DNA of 64,000 bases, taken from assembly GCF_025397915.1 (NCBI RefSeq), contig NZ_JALIDZ010000009.1, forward strand, positions 1 through 64,000. Reading direction: 5' to 3'. Under the pieces are notes generated by a model. It worked only from the letters and a program-made list of their open reading frames with translations. It ran no database searches and had not been told where the DNA came from. Every line of letters starts with the position of its first letter. Position 1 is the first letter of the stretch. Position numbers and translations under genes: made by a program. Below are positions 40,623-48,865 of the stretch, in pieces. The DNA is from Microbaculum marinisediminis. GTDB taxonomy: Bacteria; Pseudomonadota; Alphaproteobacteria; Rhizobiales; Tepidamorphaceae.

Positions 40623-41756
40623 ATGTCGTTGATCAACTACGTCACCAAGATCCACTTCGCCGCCGGCGTCCTCGAAGAGGCGGTCCGCGCGGAGACGCGG
40701 GCACTGGGTATCCGCCGGGCGCTGCTGATCTACGAGCAGGCCCTGGCCGACAGCGAGGTGCTCGAACAACTGATCGACGCGCTCGAGCCGAATTTCGCCC
40801 CCGTCCTGTTCCGCAAACCCGAGCGGTTTCCGGATGAAGCGACGGCGCGGTTCGTTTCCGCCGAATTCGCGAACTGCGGATGCGACGGGATCGTCGCGCT
40901 TGGATCGGAACAGTGCATCGATCTCGCCAAAGCAATCGCATTGCTTGCGAGCCATGGCGGCGCGCTGTCGCGGTACGCCAAGGTGGAAGGCGGCTTCGGC
41001 CGCATCCGCGACATCCTTCCGCCGGTGATCTCGATCCCCACGACGGCCGGCTCGGGAACGGAGGTCGGCAGCGGCGCCCTCATCGTAATGAACGACGGCA
41101 GGCGGCTCGGCCTGGTCAGCCCGTTTCTCGTGCCCAAGGTCGCCATCTGCGACCCGACGCTGACGCTCGACGTTTCGCCGGAAGTGACGGCGAGCACCGG
41201 AATGGACGCCATTACCCACTGCATCGAGACCTATCTCTCCGTCGCCTACAACCCGCCGGCCGATGGCATTGCCATCGAGGGCCTGATGCGCGCGGCCTGC
41301 AACATCGAAAGGGCCGTGCAGAACGGCCGGGACATAGACGCGCGCCGCGAGATGATGGCGGCGGCCCTGAACGGGGCGCTGGCCCAGCAGAAGGGCCTCG
41401 GCGGCGTCCACGCTATCAGCCATGCGCTCGGACGACCCGATGGAAACACCTTCCACCACGGCGCGCTCAATTCCATCGTCCTGCCATACGTGATGGACTT
41501 CAACGCACCGGCCGTCGGCGACCGGTTTGCGATACTGGGCCGGGCGCTCGGTATCGGTCCGGAACAAGCCCTGATCGACGGGCTGGTCCGGCTCACCGAA
41601 CGGCTTGGGCTTCCAGGCCGTCTGGCCGCGCTGGGCATCGACAGCGCCGCAATCGACCGCGCCGCGCCTCTCGCCGAGAAAGACCACACGAACAGCACAA
41701 ATCCGCGGATGGCCTCGGCCGAGGACTACCGAACCCTCATGCGAATGGCCCTATGA
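40623..41756 (+). CDS. Iron-containing alcohol dehydrogenase
   Basis: A 377-aa group III (iron-type) NAD(P)-dependent alcohol dehydrogenase. The N-terminal Rossmann part includes GCDGIVALGSEQCIDLAK and PTTAGSGTEVGSGAL. The metal site is recognised in GMDAITHCIETYLS and the late HAISHALG ... FHHGALNSIVLP histidines. These enzymes reduce or oxidise small alcohols, hydroxyacids or maleylacetate. In this operon it probably handles a pathway intermediate. It lies 121 bp after the binding-protein gene. Confidence 0.9.
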   Translation: MSLINYVTKIHFAAGVLEEAVRAETRALGIRRALLIYEQALADSEVLEQLIDALEPNFAPVLFRKPERFPDEATARFVSAEFANCGCDGIVALGSEQCIDLAKAIALLASHGGALSRYAKVEGGFGRIRDILPPVISIPTTAGSGTEVGSGALIVMNDGRRLGLVSPFLVPKVAICDPTLTLDVSPEVTASTGMDAITHCIETYLSVAYNPPADGIAIEGLMRAACNIERAVQNGRDIDARREMMAAALNGALAQQKGLGGVHAISHALGRPDGNTFHHGALNSIVLPYVMDFNAPAVGDRFAILGRALGIGPEQALIDGLVRLTERLGLPGRLAALGIDSAAIDRAAPLAEKDHTNSTNPRMASAEDYRTLMRMAL

Positions 41757-41871
41757 GCACATGCGTGTACGTTTGCGCATACTTTGACAGCCGAATATCC
41801 GCTGTGTCAGACTTTTCGACAATCCCCCGCGCAAAGACGGGGGCGCGTATCGCCAAGATGCGGAGGGAGGA

Positions 41872-42702
41872 ATGAGCACGGCACTTTCCGTGTATCACGG
41901 GAGGTTTGGGCGTGCCGCGATTTATCGGCTCGACAAATCACTCGCGACACACGCCCACCGGGAAGGTCATATAATTCTACTGATCGGAGCGAGCGACAGC
42001 GCGCTTACGATTTCGGATCACACATACGCCCTGACCGGTTCTCACGGTGTCGCGGTAAATCCGTGGCAGCCACACAATTTCATCGCCGCCGACCCGGTCA
42101 ACGGATCGGTGCTGCTGGTTCTCTACATCAAGCCCCTGTGGTTCCTCGAAGCCGGCCGCAGTGCCGACAACGCCCTGCGCTTCGGGCGCAATTCCATCGA
42201 GATCACGTCCGCGGTCGGCCGTCTCGCGCAGCGCGTAACATCCATGCTGCTGGACGACGAGTCCTCGAGCCTTTTCGACGGGTATCTCTACGAACTGACC
42301 CGCGAATGCTTCGATCAGTCGTGGCAATGGAAATCCGACGAGCCGACCAACCGCATGACCTGGAGCGGGATCTCCGACTTCCGGATCCGGAATTCGCTCC
42401 GTCTCATGCGCGATCGCATCGGCGACGAATTCGTGCTCGACGACATCGCGCGGGAATCCGGTCTGTCGAGACCGCACTTCTACAAGCTGTTCCACCAGAA
42501 CGTCGGCGTCACGCCCAACACGTACCTGAACACCCTCAAGATGGAAACGTCGCTCGACCGGCTGACGATGAGCAGCGATCCGGTCACCACGATTGGTCTC
42601 GATCTCGGGTTTTCGTCGCAGGCGAGCTTCACCCGGTTCTTCAGCACCAATGTCGGGATTCCGCCAAGCGATTACCGGCGCGCCACGATGGTGCTGCAAT
42701 AG
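41872..42702 (+). CDS. AraC-family transcriptional regulator
   Basis: A 276-aa AraC/XylS regulator. Residues 1-160 form a cupin-like effector domain (SLATHAHREGHIILLIGASD). The C-terminal 100 residues contain both helix-turn-helix units, DDIARESGLSRPHFYKLFHQNVGVTP and TTIGLDLGFSSQASFTRFFSTNVGI. GGAGGGAGGA precedes ATG 41872. It is embedded between the iron alcohol dehydrogenase and the ABC permeases, so it most likely controls this pathway in response to its substrate. Confidence 0.92.
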   Translation: MSTALSVYHGRFGRAAIYRLDKSLATHAHREGHIILLIGASDSALTISDHTYALTGSHGVAVNPWQPHNFIAADPVNGSVLLVLYIKPLWFLEAGRSADNALRFGRNSIEITSAVGRLAQRVTSMLLDDESSSLFDGYLYELTRECFDQSWQWKSDEPTNRMTWSGISDFRIRNSLRLMRDRIGDEFVLDDIARESGLSRPHFYKLFHQNVGVTPNTYLNTLKMETSLDRLTMSSDPVTTIGLDLGFSSQASFTRFFSTNVGIPPSDYRRATMVLQ

Positions 42703-42808
42703 GGCCGTTGTCACGAGGCCGGCAACAATAATACTCAAAGGTATGCCTGGTCCGGGTCCCGCGCCGTAATCTTCTCCAAAACATCAAACGGGGGGAGAGG
42801 CGCAAAGG

Positions 42809-42886
42809 ATGCCTGCCAGGGCCAAAGCGAGGGAGCGAGTCGTACTGCCTCCGCATACCCGACGTGACAGGGTGTCGGGGGCTTAG
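42809..42886 (+). CDS. Possible 25-aa leader peptide before the permease genes
   Basis: A short frame ATG 42809 to TAG 42886 (MPARAKARERVVLPPHTRRDRVSGA) follows a strong GGGGGGAGAGG. Its stop is three bases before the livH-type ATG, which has no comparable ribosome binding site of its own. It may couple translation of the permease, or act as a leader. It is Arg-rich and has no known family. It may also be chance. Confidence 0.35.
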   Translation: MPARAKARERVVLPPHTRRDRVSGA

Positions 42887-42889
42887 GCA

Positions 42890-43900
42890 ATGCGCTTCTT
42901 CGAACGCCATCCCTATTGGTCGTTCATCATCCTGATCCTGGTGGCGATCTTCCTCTGGCTGATCTTCGCGCCGTGGTCGGACGGCGTCGAAAACATCCTG
43001 GGCCGCAAGAAGGTCTTCCTGAACGCACTGTTCAACGGCATCACCCTGGGCGCGCTCTATTTCTTCGTGGCCAGCGGCTTCACGCTGATATTCGGCCTGA
43101 TGCGCAACGTGAACCTGGCGCACGGCTCGCTCTACCTGCTCGGCGGCTACATCGGCTACGAGGTCGCCACGGCCACCGAATGGTGGCTGCTTTCGTTCGT
43201 CGTCGCGTTCATCGTCGTGGGTGCCTTCGGCGTCGTCCTGCAATACGTCGTGTTCCGCCGCATGGAAGGCGACGACCTCAAGCAGACGCTGGTCACGATC
43301 GGCATCTCGATCTGCCTGGCCGACATCATGCTGTGGATCTGGGGCGGCGATTTCTATCAGATCCTTGCCCCCGAATGGCTGTCCGGCCCGGTCGAACTGC
43401 CGCTGATTACCGCCGTCAAGAGCAGCGGCGACGCGGTCTACCTCAAATACCCCGTCGTGCGCCTGTTCATCCTCGTTGCGGCGATCGTGGTCGGCGCGCT
43501 GATGTGGATCGCGCTCAACCGGACGCGCATCGGCATGCTGGTGCGCGCCGGCGTGGACGACCGCGACATGCTGTCGGCGACGGGCGTGCGTATCCAGCTT
43601 GTCTTCGTGCTCGTGTTCGCCGTCGGAGCGGGACTGGCAGGACTGGCCGGCGTCGTCGGCGGGACGTTCCAGTCGCTCGCGCCCGGCGAAGACACGCGCT
43701 TCCTGCTGGCCTCGCTGGTGGTCGTAATCGTCGGCGGGATGGGCTCGATCCCGGGCGCCGCCCTCGGCGCGGTCATCATCGGGCTCGCCGAGCAGTTCGG
43801 CTCCGTCTACTTCCCGACCTACGCGGTCGTCCTCACCTTCCTCATCATGGTGCTCGTGCTGGCCTTCCGGCCCCAGGGGCTCGTTGCGAGCAGGCGCTAG
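42890..43900 (+). CDS. ABC transporter permease, LivH type
   Basis: A 336-aa inner-membrane permease with an N-terminal hydrophobic helix (WSFIILILVAIFLWLIF) ahead of the usual LivH core. Conserved LivH features are FNGITLGALYFFVASGFTLIFGLM, NLAHGSLYLLGGY, and the cytoplasmic coupling region ALNRTRIGMLVRAGVDDRDML. It forms the channel with the LivM-type permease that follows 4 bp later. Confidence 0.92.
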   Translation: MRFFERHPYWSFIILILVAIFLWLIFAPWSDGVENILGRKKVFLNALFNGITLGALYFFVASGFTLIFGLMRNVNLAHGSLYLLGGYIGYEVATATEWWLLSFVVAFIVVGAFGVVLQYVVFRRMEGDDLKQTLVTIGISICLADIMLWIWGGDFYQILAPEWLSGPVELPLITAVKSSGDAVYLKYPVVRLFILVAAIVVGALMWIALNRTRIGMLVRAGVDDRDMLSATGVRIQLVFVLVFAVGAGLAGLAGVVGGTFQSLAPGEDTRFLLASLVVVIVGGMGSIPGAALGAVIIGLAEQFGSVYFPTYAVVLTFLIMVLVLAFRPQGLVASRR

Positions 43901-43904
43901 CCCC

Positions 43905-44981
43905 ATGGCCGTGACCGAACATCCCAACGGCCTCGAAACGCGCACAGGCGGTTTCGCGCAGTGGTTCGACCTGTCGCGAATTCCGGCCGCCTACTGGGCG
44001 ATCGGCGCCATCCTCCTGATCATGCCGGCCTTCGCCGGCGATTTCGTGCTGTTCCAGATCTTCGGCTGGGCGTTCATCCTCGGCACGATCGCCCTGTCGC
44101 TGACGTTCCTGGGCGGCTACGGCGGCATGGTCAGCCTTGCCCAGATGTCGATCGCCGGCGTCGCCGCCTACATGACGGCGATCCTGGGAACGAGCGGCAT
44201 CTCCAATATCTCGCTCGGCTGGCCGTGGTGGCTGTACCTCCCCGTGGCGATCCTCGTCGCGGTCGCCTTCGGCACGATAATAGGCGCGCTCGCCGTGCGC
44301 ACCGAAGGCATCTACACGATCATGATCACGCTGGCGATCGCCACCGCATTCTTCTACTTCTGCCGCCAGAACTACGTGATCTTCAACGGCTTCAGCGGCT
44401 TCAACCAAGTGTTGCCGCCGCAGCTGTTCGGGGTCGACTGGCGCGATCCGATCCCGTTCTACTACCTGGCCCTGTTCTGGGCCGTGGCCGCCTATCTGCT
44501 GGTGCTCTACGTATCGCGCTCGCCGTTCGGGCTGGCGCTGCAGGGCGTGCGGGACAATCCCCGCCGCATGGCCGCGCTCGGCTTCAACGTCAACATGCAC
44601 CGGGTTGCCGCCTACGCCTTCGCGAGCGTGATCGCGGCCGTCGGCGGCATCCTGCTCGTCTGGCTCAACAGCGGCATCTCGCCCGGCGCCATTTCCGTCG
44701 GACCGGCCATCGACATCCTCGTGATCGCCGTCGTGGGCGGCCTGCGCCATCCGATCGGCCCGTTCATCGGGGCGATCATCTACGTGCTGCTGCGCACTTT
44801 CGCACTCGACGCCCTGGTCTCGGTCGGACTGGCGGGCGAGCGATTCCAGCTTCTGATCGGCGTCGGCTTCCTGGTCATCGTGTTCTGGTCGCCGGACGGC
44901 GTGCTCGGCCTGTGGGCGCGCTGGCGCGAGCGGGCGCGCAACCGCGATCCGCTGACCGGCCAGCCGCGGGAGGACGCGTGA
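43905..44981 (+). CDS. ABC transporter permease, LivM type
   Basis: A 358-aa LivM-like permease: FLGGYGGMVSLAQMSIAGVAAYMTAIL, the EGIYTIMITLAIATAFFYF helix, and the coupling loop GLALQGVRDNPRRMAALGFNVNMHRVAAYAFASV. ATG 43905 is the first Met after the LivH stop and gives a normal family N-terminus. Its TGA overlaps the ATG of the next gene by one base, so translation is coupled. Confidence 0.93.
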   Translation: MAVTEHPNGLETRTGGFAQWFDLSRIPAAYWAIGAILLIMPAFAGDFVLFQIFGWAFILGTIALSLTFLGGYGGMVSLAQMSIAGVAAYMTAILGTSGISNISLGWPWWLYLPVAILVAVAFGTIIGALAVRTEGIYTIMITLAIATAFFYFCRQNYVIFNGFSGFNQVLPPQLFGVDWRDPIPFYYLALFWAVAAYLLVLYVSRSPFGLALQGVRDNPRRMAALGFNVNMHRVAAYAFASVIAAVGGILLVWLNSGISPGAISVGPAIDILVIAVVGGLRHPIGPFIGAIIYVLLRTFALDALVSVGLAGERFQLLIGVGFLVIVFWSPDGVLGLWARWRERARNRDPLTGQPREDA

Positions 44982-45766
44982 TGGCGGAAACCGTCGCCCA
45001 GCGCCTGTCCTCGGCCGGAGCGGCCAACGCGCTGGAGCTGCGCGGCGTATCGCGCATGTTTGGCGCGCTCGCCGCGCTCAGCGATATCACCATGACGGTC
45101 CGTCCCGGCGAGCGCCGCGCCGTGCTCGGCTCCAACGGCGCCGGCAAGACCACGCTGTTCAACTGCATCACCGGCGACTTCCTGCCGACATCGGGCACGA
45201 TTAGGCTGTTCGGGGAGGACGTCACGGCCTTCCCCGCCTACGAACGCATCCGCCGCGGGCTACGCCGGACCTATCAGATCTCGCTTCTGTTCGGCGGCCT
45301 GACCGTCCTCGACAACATCTATCTCGCCTGCCGCGGCGTATCGCGCGGCCGGTTCTCGCTGATCAGGCCGCGGCGCAACGACGCCTTGATGCAGGCGGCC
45401 GAGGAACTGCTGACCGCCGTCCACCTGACGCCGGCACGCGATACGCTCGTCGCCGAGCTGTCCTACGGTCAGCAACGCCAGCTCGAAATCGCGCTGGCGC
45501 TGGCCGGCGCGCCGCGCTTCATCCTGTTCGACGAGCCCGCGGCCGGGCTGTCTCCGGCCGAACGGCGCGACCTTATCGACATCCTTTCCGGGCTTCCCGA
45601 GCACATCGGATACATCATCATCGAGCACGACATGGACGTCGCGCTGCGCGTCTCCGAGCGCGTGACCATGATGCACAACGGGCGCATCTTCAAGGAAGGC
45701 AGCCCGGAGGAAATAGAGGAAGACCCGGAAGTCCAGGCGCTCTATCTGGGGGGCGCCCATGGCTGA
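44981..45766 (+). CDS. ABC transporter ATPase, LivG type
   Basis: A 261-aa cytoplasmic ATPase. It shows Walker A GSNGAGKTTL, Q-loop region TYQISLLFGGLTVLDNIYL, ABC signature LSYGQQRQLEIAL, Walker B FILFDEP and a switch His in IIIEHDMDVAL. It overlaps the start of the LivF fusion by 8 bases. With the fused LivF it powers the importer. Confidence 0.94.
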   Translation: MAETVAQRLSSAGAANALELRGVSRMFGALAALSDITMTVRPGERRAVLGSNGAGKTTLFNCITGDFLPTSGTIRLFGEDVTAFPAYERIRRGLRRTYQISLLFGGLTVLDNIYLACRGVSRGRFSLIRPRRNDALMQAAEELLTAVHLTPARDTLVAELSYGQQRQLEIALALAGAPRFILFDEPAAGLSPAERRDLIDILSGLPEHIGYIIIEHDMDVALRVSERVTMMHNGRIFKEGSPEEIEEDPEVQALYLGGAHG

Positions 45767-47969
45767 ACGTGACCGCACCGGCACTCCGGTCCTCGAGATC
45801 CGTGGACTGAACGTCTACTACGGCGCCTCGCACGCCCTGCAGGGCGTGGACCTCAAGCTCCAGGGCGGCGCGCTTGCGGTCGTGGGCCGCAACGGCATGG
45901 GCAAGACGACGCTGTGCAAGGCGATCATGGGCCTGGTGCCGATCGCGTCTGGTGCGATCCGGTTCGCCGGCCACGAACTCGCCGGACGCACCCCGGCCGA
46001 GATCGCGCGCCTCGGCATCGGCTATGTGCCGCAGGGCCGGCGCCTGTGGCGCTCGCTGACGGTCGACGAGCATCTGCGCATGGTTTCCAGCGGCCACGCC
46101 GGGGCCTGGACGGTGGAGCGCATCTATTCGACGTTTCCGCGGCTCGCCGACCGGCGCAACAACGGCGGCGGCCAGTTGTCGGGCGGCGAGCAGCAGATGC
46201 TCGCGATCGCCCGCGCGCTCCTGCTCAACCCGCAGCTCCTCGTCATGGACGAGCCGACCGAGGGCCTCGCACCGGTCATCGTCGCCCAGGTCGAGGAGCT
46301 TCTGATCAATCTCGCCGAATCCGGCGACATCAACGTCCTTCTGATCGAACAGAACATCGGCGTGGCGACCGAGGTCGCCCCCGAGGTCGCGATCATGGTC
46401 AACGGGCGCATCAACCGGATCATCGATTCCGGCCAGCTCTCCGGCGACCGCGACCTGCAGCAGCGGCTTCTCGGCGTGGGCCGTCATGCCCATGACGAGA
46501 CGCCCGACGTCGAAACGCCGACGCGTCGGTCGGAAACCGAGCGCGGCGCCGCGCCCGAGCACGCCGTGCAACGCGTCTACATTTCGAATCCCAAGCCGCC
46601 GACGCGCTGGTCGCAGCCGGTTCCGGTGCGCCAGATCGAACAGGCGGCGCGCATCGTGTCTGCGGGACGGGCGCCGGGGATGGATGCCGCCTTGCCGCAC
46701 GCCGAGCTGAGACCGCTGGCCTCGCCCGGCGAGAACGTCGTGCTGGTCGCCGGCACCCTCGACACCAAGGGCGAAGAACTGCGGTTCATCCGCGACGTGA
46801 TCCGCGAGCACGGCCTGCCGGTGCGCATGGTCGACCTTTCCACCTCCGGCCGCCATTCCGGCGCGGAGGTCCCCGCGCATCAGGTCGCCGCCTTCCATCC
46901 GCGCGGCGCCAGCGGCGTGTTCACCCATGATCGCGGCGAGTCGGTGGCCGGCATGACGCTGGCGTTCGAGCGCTGGGTGGCGCGGCAAAGCGGCATCGCC
47001 GGGATCATTTCGGCGGGCGGGTCCGGCGGGACCGCGATCGTCGCACCGGCCATGCGCGCGCTTCCGGTGGGCACGCCCAAGCTGATCGTCTCGACCGTCG
47101 CGTCCGGCGACGTGCGCCGCTATGTCGGGCCCTCCGACATCACCATGATGTACTCGGTCGCCGACGTGCAGGGCCTGAACTCGATCACCCGGCAGGTTCT
47201 GCGCAACGCAGCCGCGGCCATGTCCGGGATGGTCCTCGACCGGCGCGAGCCCGCACGGCGGGAGTCGGGCGGCGTGAAGCCCGCGGTTGGCCTGACCATG
47301 TTCGGCGTGACGACGCAGAGCGTCCGGCAGGTGGCCGATGCGCTGGAGACGGATTACGACTGCCTCGTCTTCCACGCGACCGGCATCGGCGGTCAGTCGA
47401 TGGAGAAACTCATCGACGGTGGCCAGATCCGCGCGGTGATCGACATCACCACGACCGAGATCTGCGACATGATTGCTGGGGGAATCTTCCCGGCCACCGA
47501 GGATCGCTTCGGCGCGATCATCCGCACGCGCATCCCCTATATCGGCTCGTGCGGCGCCCTCGACATGGTCAACTTCGGCGCCCCGGACACCGTTCCGGAG
47601 AAATACCGGCACCGTACCTTCTACCATCACAATCCGCAGATCACCCTGATGCGCACGACGCCGGAGGAAAACGCGGAGATGGGCCGCTGGATCGGCAACC
47701 GTCTCAACGAGATGGAAGGCCCGGTCCGCTTCTTCCTGCCCGAAGGCGGCGTCTCGCAGCTCGATCAGCCCGGGCAGCCGTTCCACGATCCGACGGCCGA
47801 CAAGGCCCTGTTCGATGCCCTGGAGCAGACGGTTCGCCAGACCGCGAGCCGGCAGCTGGTGCGGCTTCCCCACAACATCAACGATCCCGCGTTCTCCGCC
47901 GAGCTGGTCTCGACGTTCCGGTCTCTGCACGGCTCGACGCGGCCGAAACCCAGACGAGCATCGAGGTAG
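45759..47969 (+). CDS. LivF-type ABC ATPase fused to a Tm-1-like/UPF0261 domain
   Basis: A 736-aa two-domain protein. Residues 1 to about 242 are a complete LivF ATPase (Walker A GRNGMGKTTL, signature LSGGEQQMLAIARAL, Walker B LLVMDEP). A Pro/Glu-rich linker of about 80 residues follows. Residues from about 322 to 735 form a full Tm-1-like/UPF0261 domain (VVLVAGTLDTKGEELRFIRDVI, SAGGSGGTAIVAPAMRALPVG, FHATGIGGQSMEKLIDGG, IPYIGSCGALDMVNFGAPDTVP). In plants Tm-1 inhibits a viral replicase; the bacterial domain binds nucleotide but its role is unknown. The reading frame is continuous with no sign of error. The next gene is its usual neighbour. Confidence 0.92.
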   Translation: MAERDRTGTPVLEIRGLNVYYGASHALQGVDLKLQGGALAVVGRNGMGKTTLCKAIMGLVPIASGAIRFAGHELAGRTPAEIARLGIGYVPQGRRLWRSLTVDEHLRMVSSGHAGAWTVERIYSTFPRLADRRNNGGGQLSGGEQQMLAIARALLLNPQLLVMDEPTEGLAPVIVAQVEELLINLAESGDINVLLIEQNIGVATEVAPEVAIMVNGRINRIIDSGQLSGDRDLQQRLLGVGRHAHDETPDVETPTRRSETERGAAPEHAVQRVYISNPKPPTRWSQPVPVRQIEQAARIVSAGRAPGMDAALPHAELRPLASPGENVVLVAGTLDTKGEELRFIRDVIREHGLPVRMVDLSTSGRHSGAEVPAHQVAAFHPRGASGVFTHDRGESVAGMTLAFERWVARQSGIAGIISAGGSGGTAIVAPAMRALPVGTPKLIVSTVASGDVRRYVGPSDITMMYSVADVQGLNSITRQVLRNAAAAMSGMVLDRREPARRESGGVKPAVGLTMFGVTTQSVRQVADALETDYDCLVFHATGIGGQSMEKLIDGGQIRAVIDITTTEICDMIAGGIFPATEDRFGAIIRTRIPYIGSCGALDMVNFGAPDTVPEKYRHRTFYHHNPQITLMRTTPEENAEMGRWIGNRLNEMEGPVRFFLPEGGVSQLDQPGQPFHDPTADKALFDALEQTVRQTASRQLVRLPHNINDPAFSAELVSTFRSLHGSTRPKPRRASR

Positions 47970-47978
47970 ACGCCGGAC

Positions 47979-48815
47979 ATGCCGATCGAACGCACGAAGA
48001 TCCTCGAAAGGTTCCGCGCCATGATCGATCGCGGCGAACCGATCATCGGCGGCGGGGCCGGAACCGGCCTGTCGGCGAAATGCGAGGAAGCCGGCGGCAT
48101 CGACCTGATCGTGATCTACAATTCCGGGCGCTACCGCATGGCCGGGCGCGGCTCGTTGGCCGGGCTCCTGGCCTACGGCGACGCGAACCAGATCGTGGTC
48201 GATATGGCCGCGGAGGTGCTGCCGGTCGTCGAACGCACGCCCGTGCTCGCCGGCGTGAACGGCACCGACCCTTTCCGGGTCATGGACGTCTTCCTCGACG
48301 AATTGAAGCGGATCGGCTTCTCCGGCGTCCAGAACTTCCCGACGGTCGGGCTCATCGACGGCACCTTCCGGGCCAATCTGGAAGAGACCGGCATGTCCTA
48401 CGGGCTGGAGGTCGACATGATCGCCAAGGCCCGGGCCAAGGACATGCTGACCACGCCCTACGTATTCAACGAGGATGACGCCGCGGCGATGGCCATGGCG
48501 GGCGCCGATATCATCGTCTGCCACCTGGGCCTGACGACCGGCGGCTCGATCGGCGCCGAGACCGCGCTGAAGCTCGAGGACTGCCCGGCCAGGGTCGATG
48601 CCTGGGCCGAGGCCGCGCTCAAGGTCAACAAGGACGCGATCGTGCTCGTCCACGGCGGACCGGTGGCGATGCCGGACGACGCACGCTTCGTCTTGAACGA
48701 AACCCGCAACTGCCACGGCTTCTACGGCGCCTCCTCGATGGAGCGCCTGCCGACCGAGGTTGCGCTGACGGAACAAACGCGCCGGTTCAAGGAAATCGGC
48801 GGGACACTTGGGTAA
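47979..48815 (+). CDS. Phosphoenolpyruvate hydrolase-family TIM-barrel protein
   Basis: A 278-aa TIM barrel of the family named PEP hydrolase (also TIM-barrel signal transduction protein). It shows an [37 protein letters not shown] start, [58 protein letters not shown] and [12 protein letters not shown]. It starts 10 bp after the UPF0261 fusion. UPF0261 and this family are regularly adjacent or fused, so a joint reaction, probably an aldol- or C-C cleavage on a phospho- or keto-compound, is plausible but unproven. Confidence 0.9.
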   Translation: MPIERTKILERFRAMIDRGEPIIGGGAGTGLSAKCEEAGGIDLIVIYNSGRYRMAGRGSLAGLLAYGDANQIVVDMAAEVLPVVERTPVLAGVNGTDPFRVMDVFLDELKRIGFSGVQNFPTVGLIDGTFRANLEETGMSYGLEVDMIAKARAKDMLTTPYVFNEDDAAAMAMAGADIIVCHLGLTTGGSIGAETALKLEDCPARVDAWAEAALKVNKDAIVLVHGGPVAMPDDARFVLNETRNCHGFYGASSMERLPTEVALTEQTRRFKEIGGTLG

Positions 48816-48865
48816 CGGCTGGAGGCACTCATGACGCAGCCGCTGCCGGTTCGGGAGGAAAGACC

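Noticed and set aside
45690-48776. Open frame of about 1030 codons on the minus strand opposite the LivF fusion and PEP-hydrolase genes
   Set aside because: Also an antisense shadow; it has no recognisable domain and the plus strand encodes three well-supported proteins.
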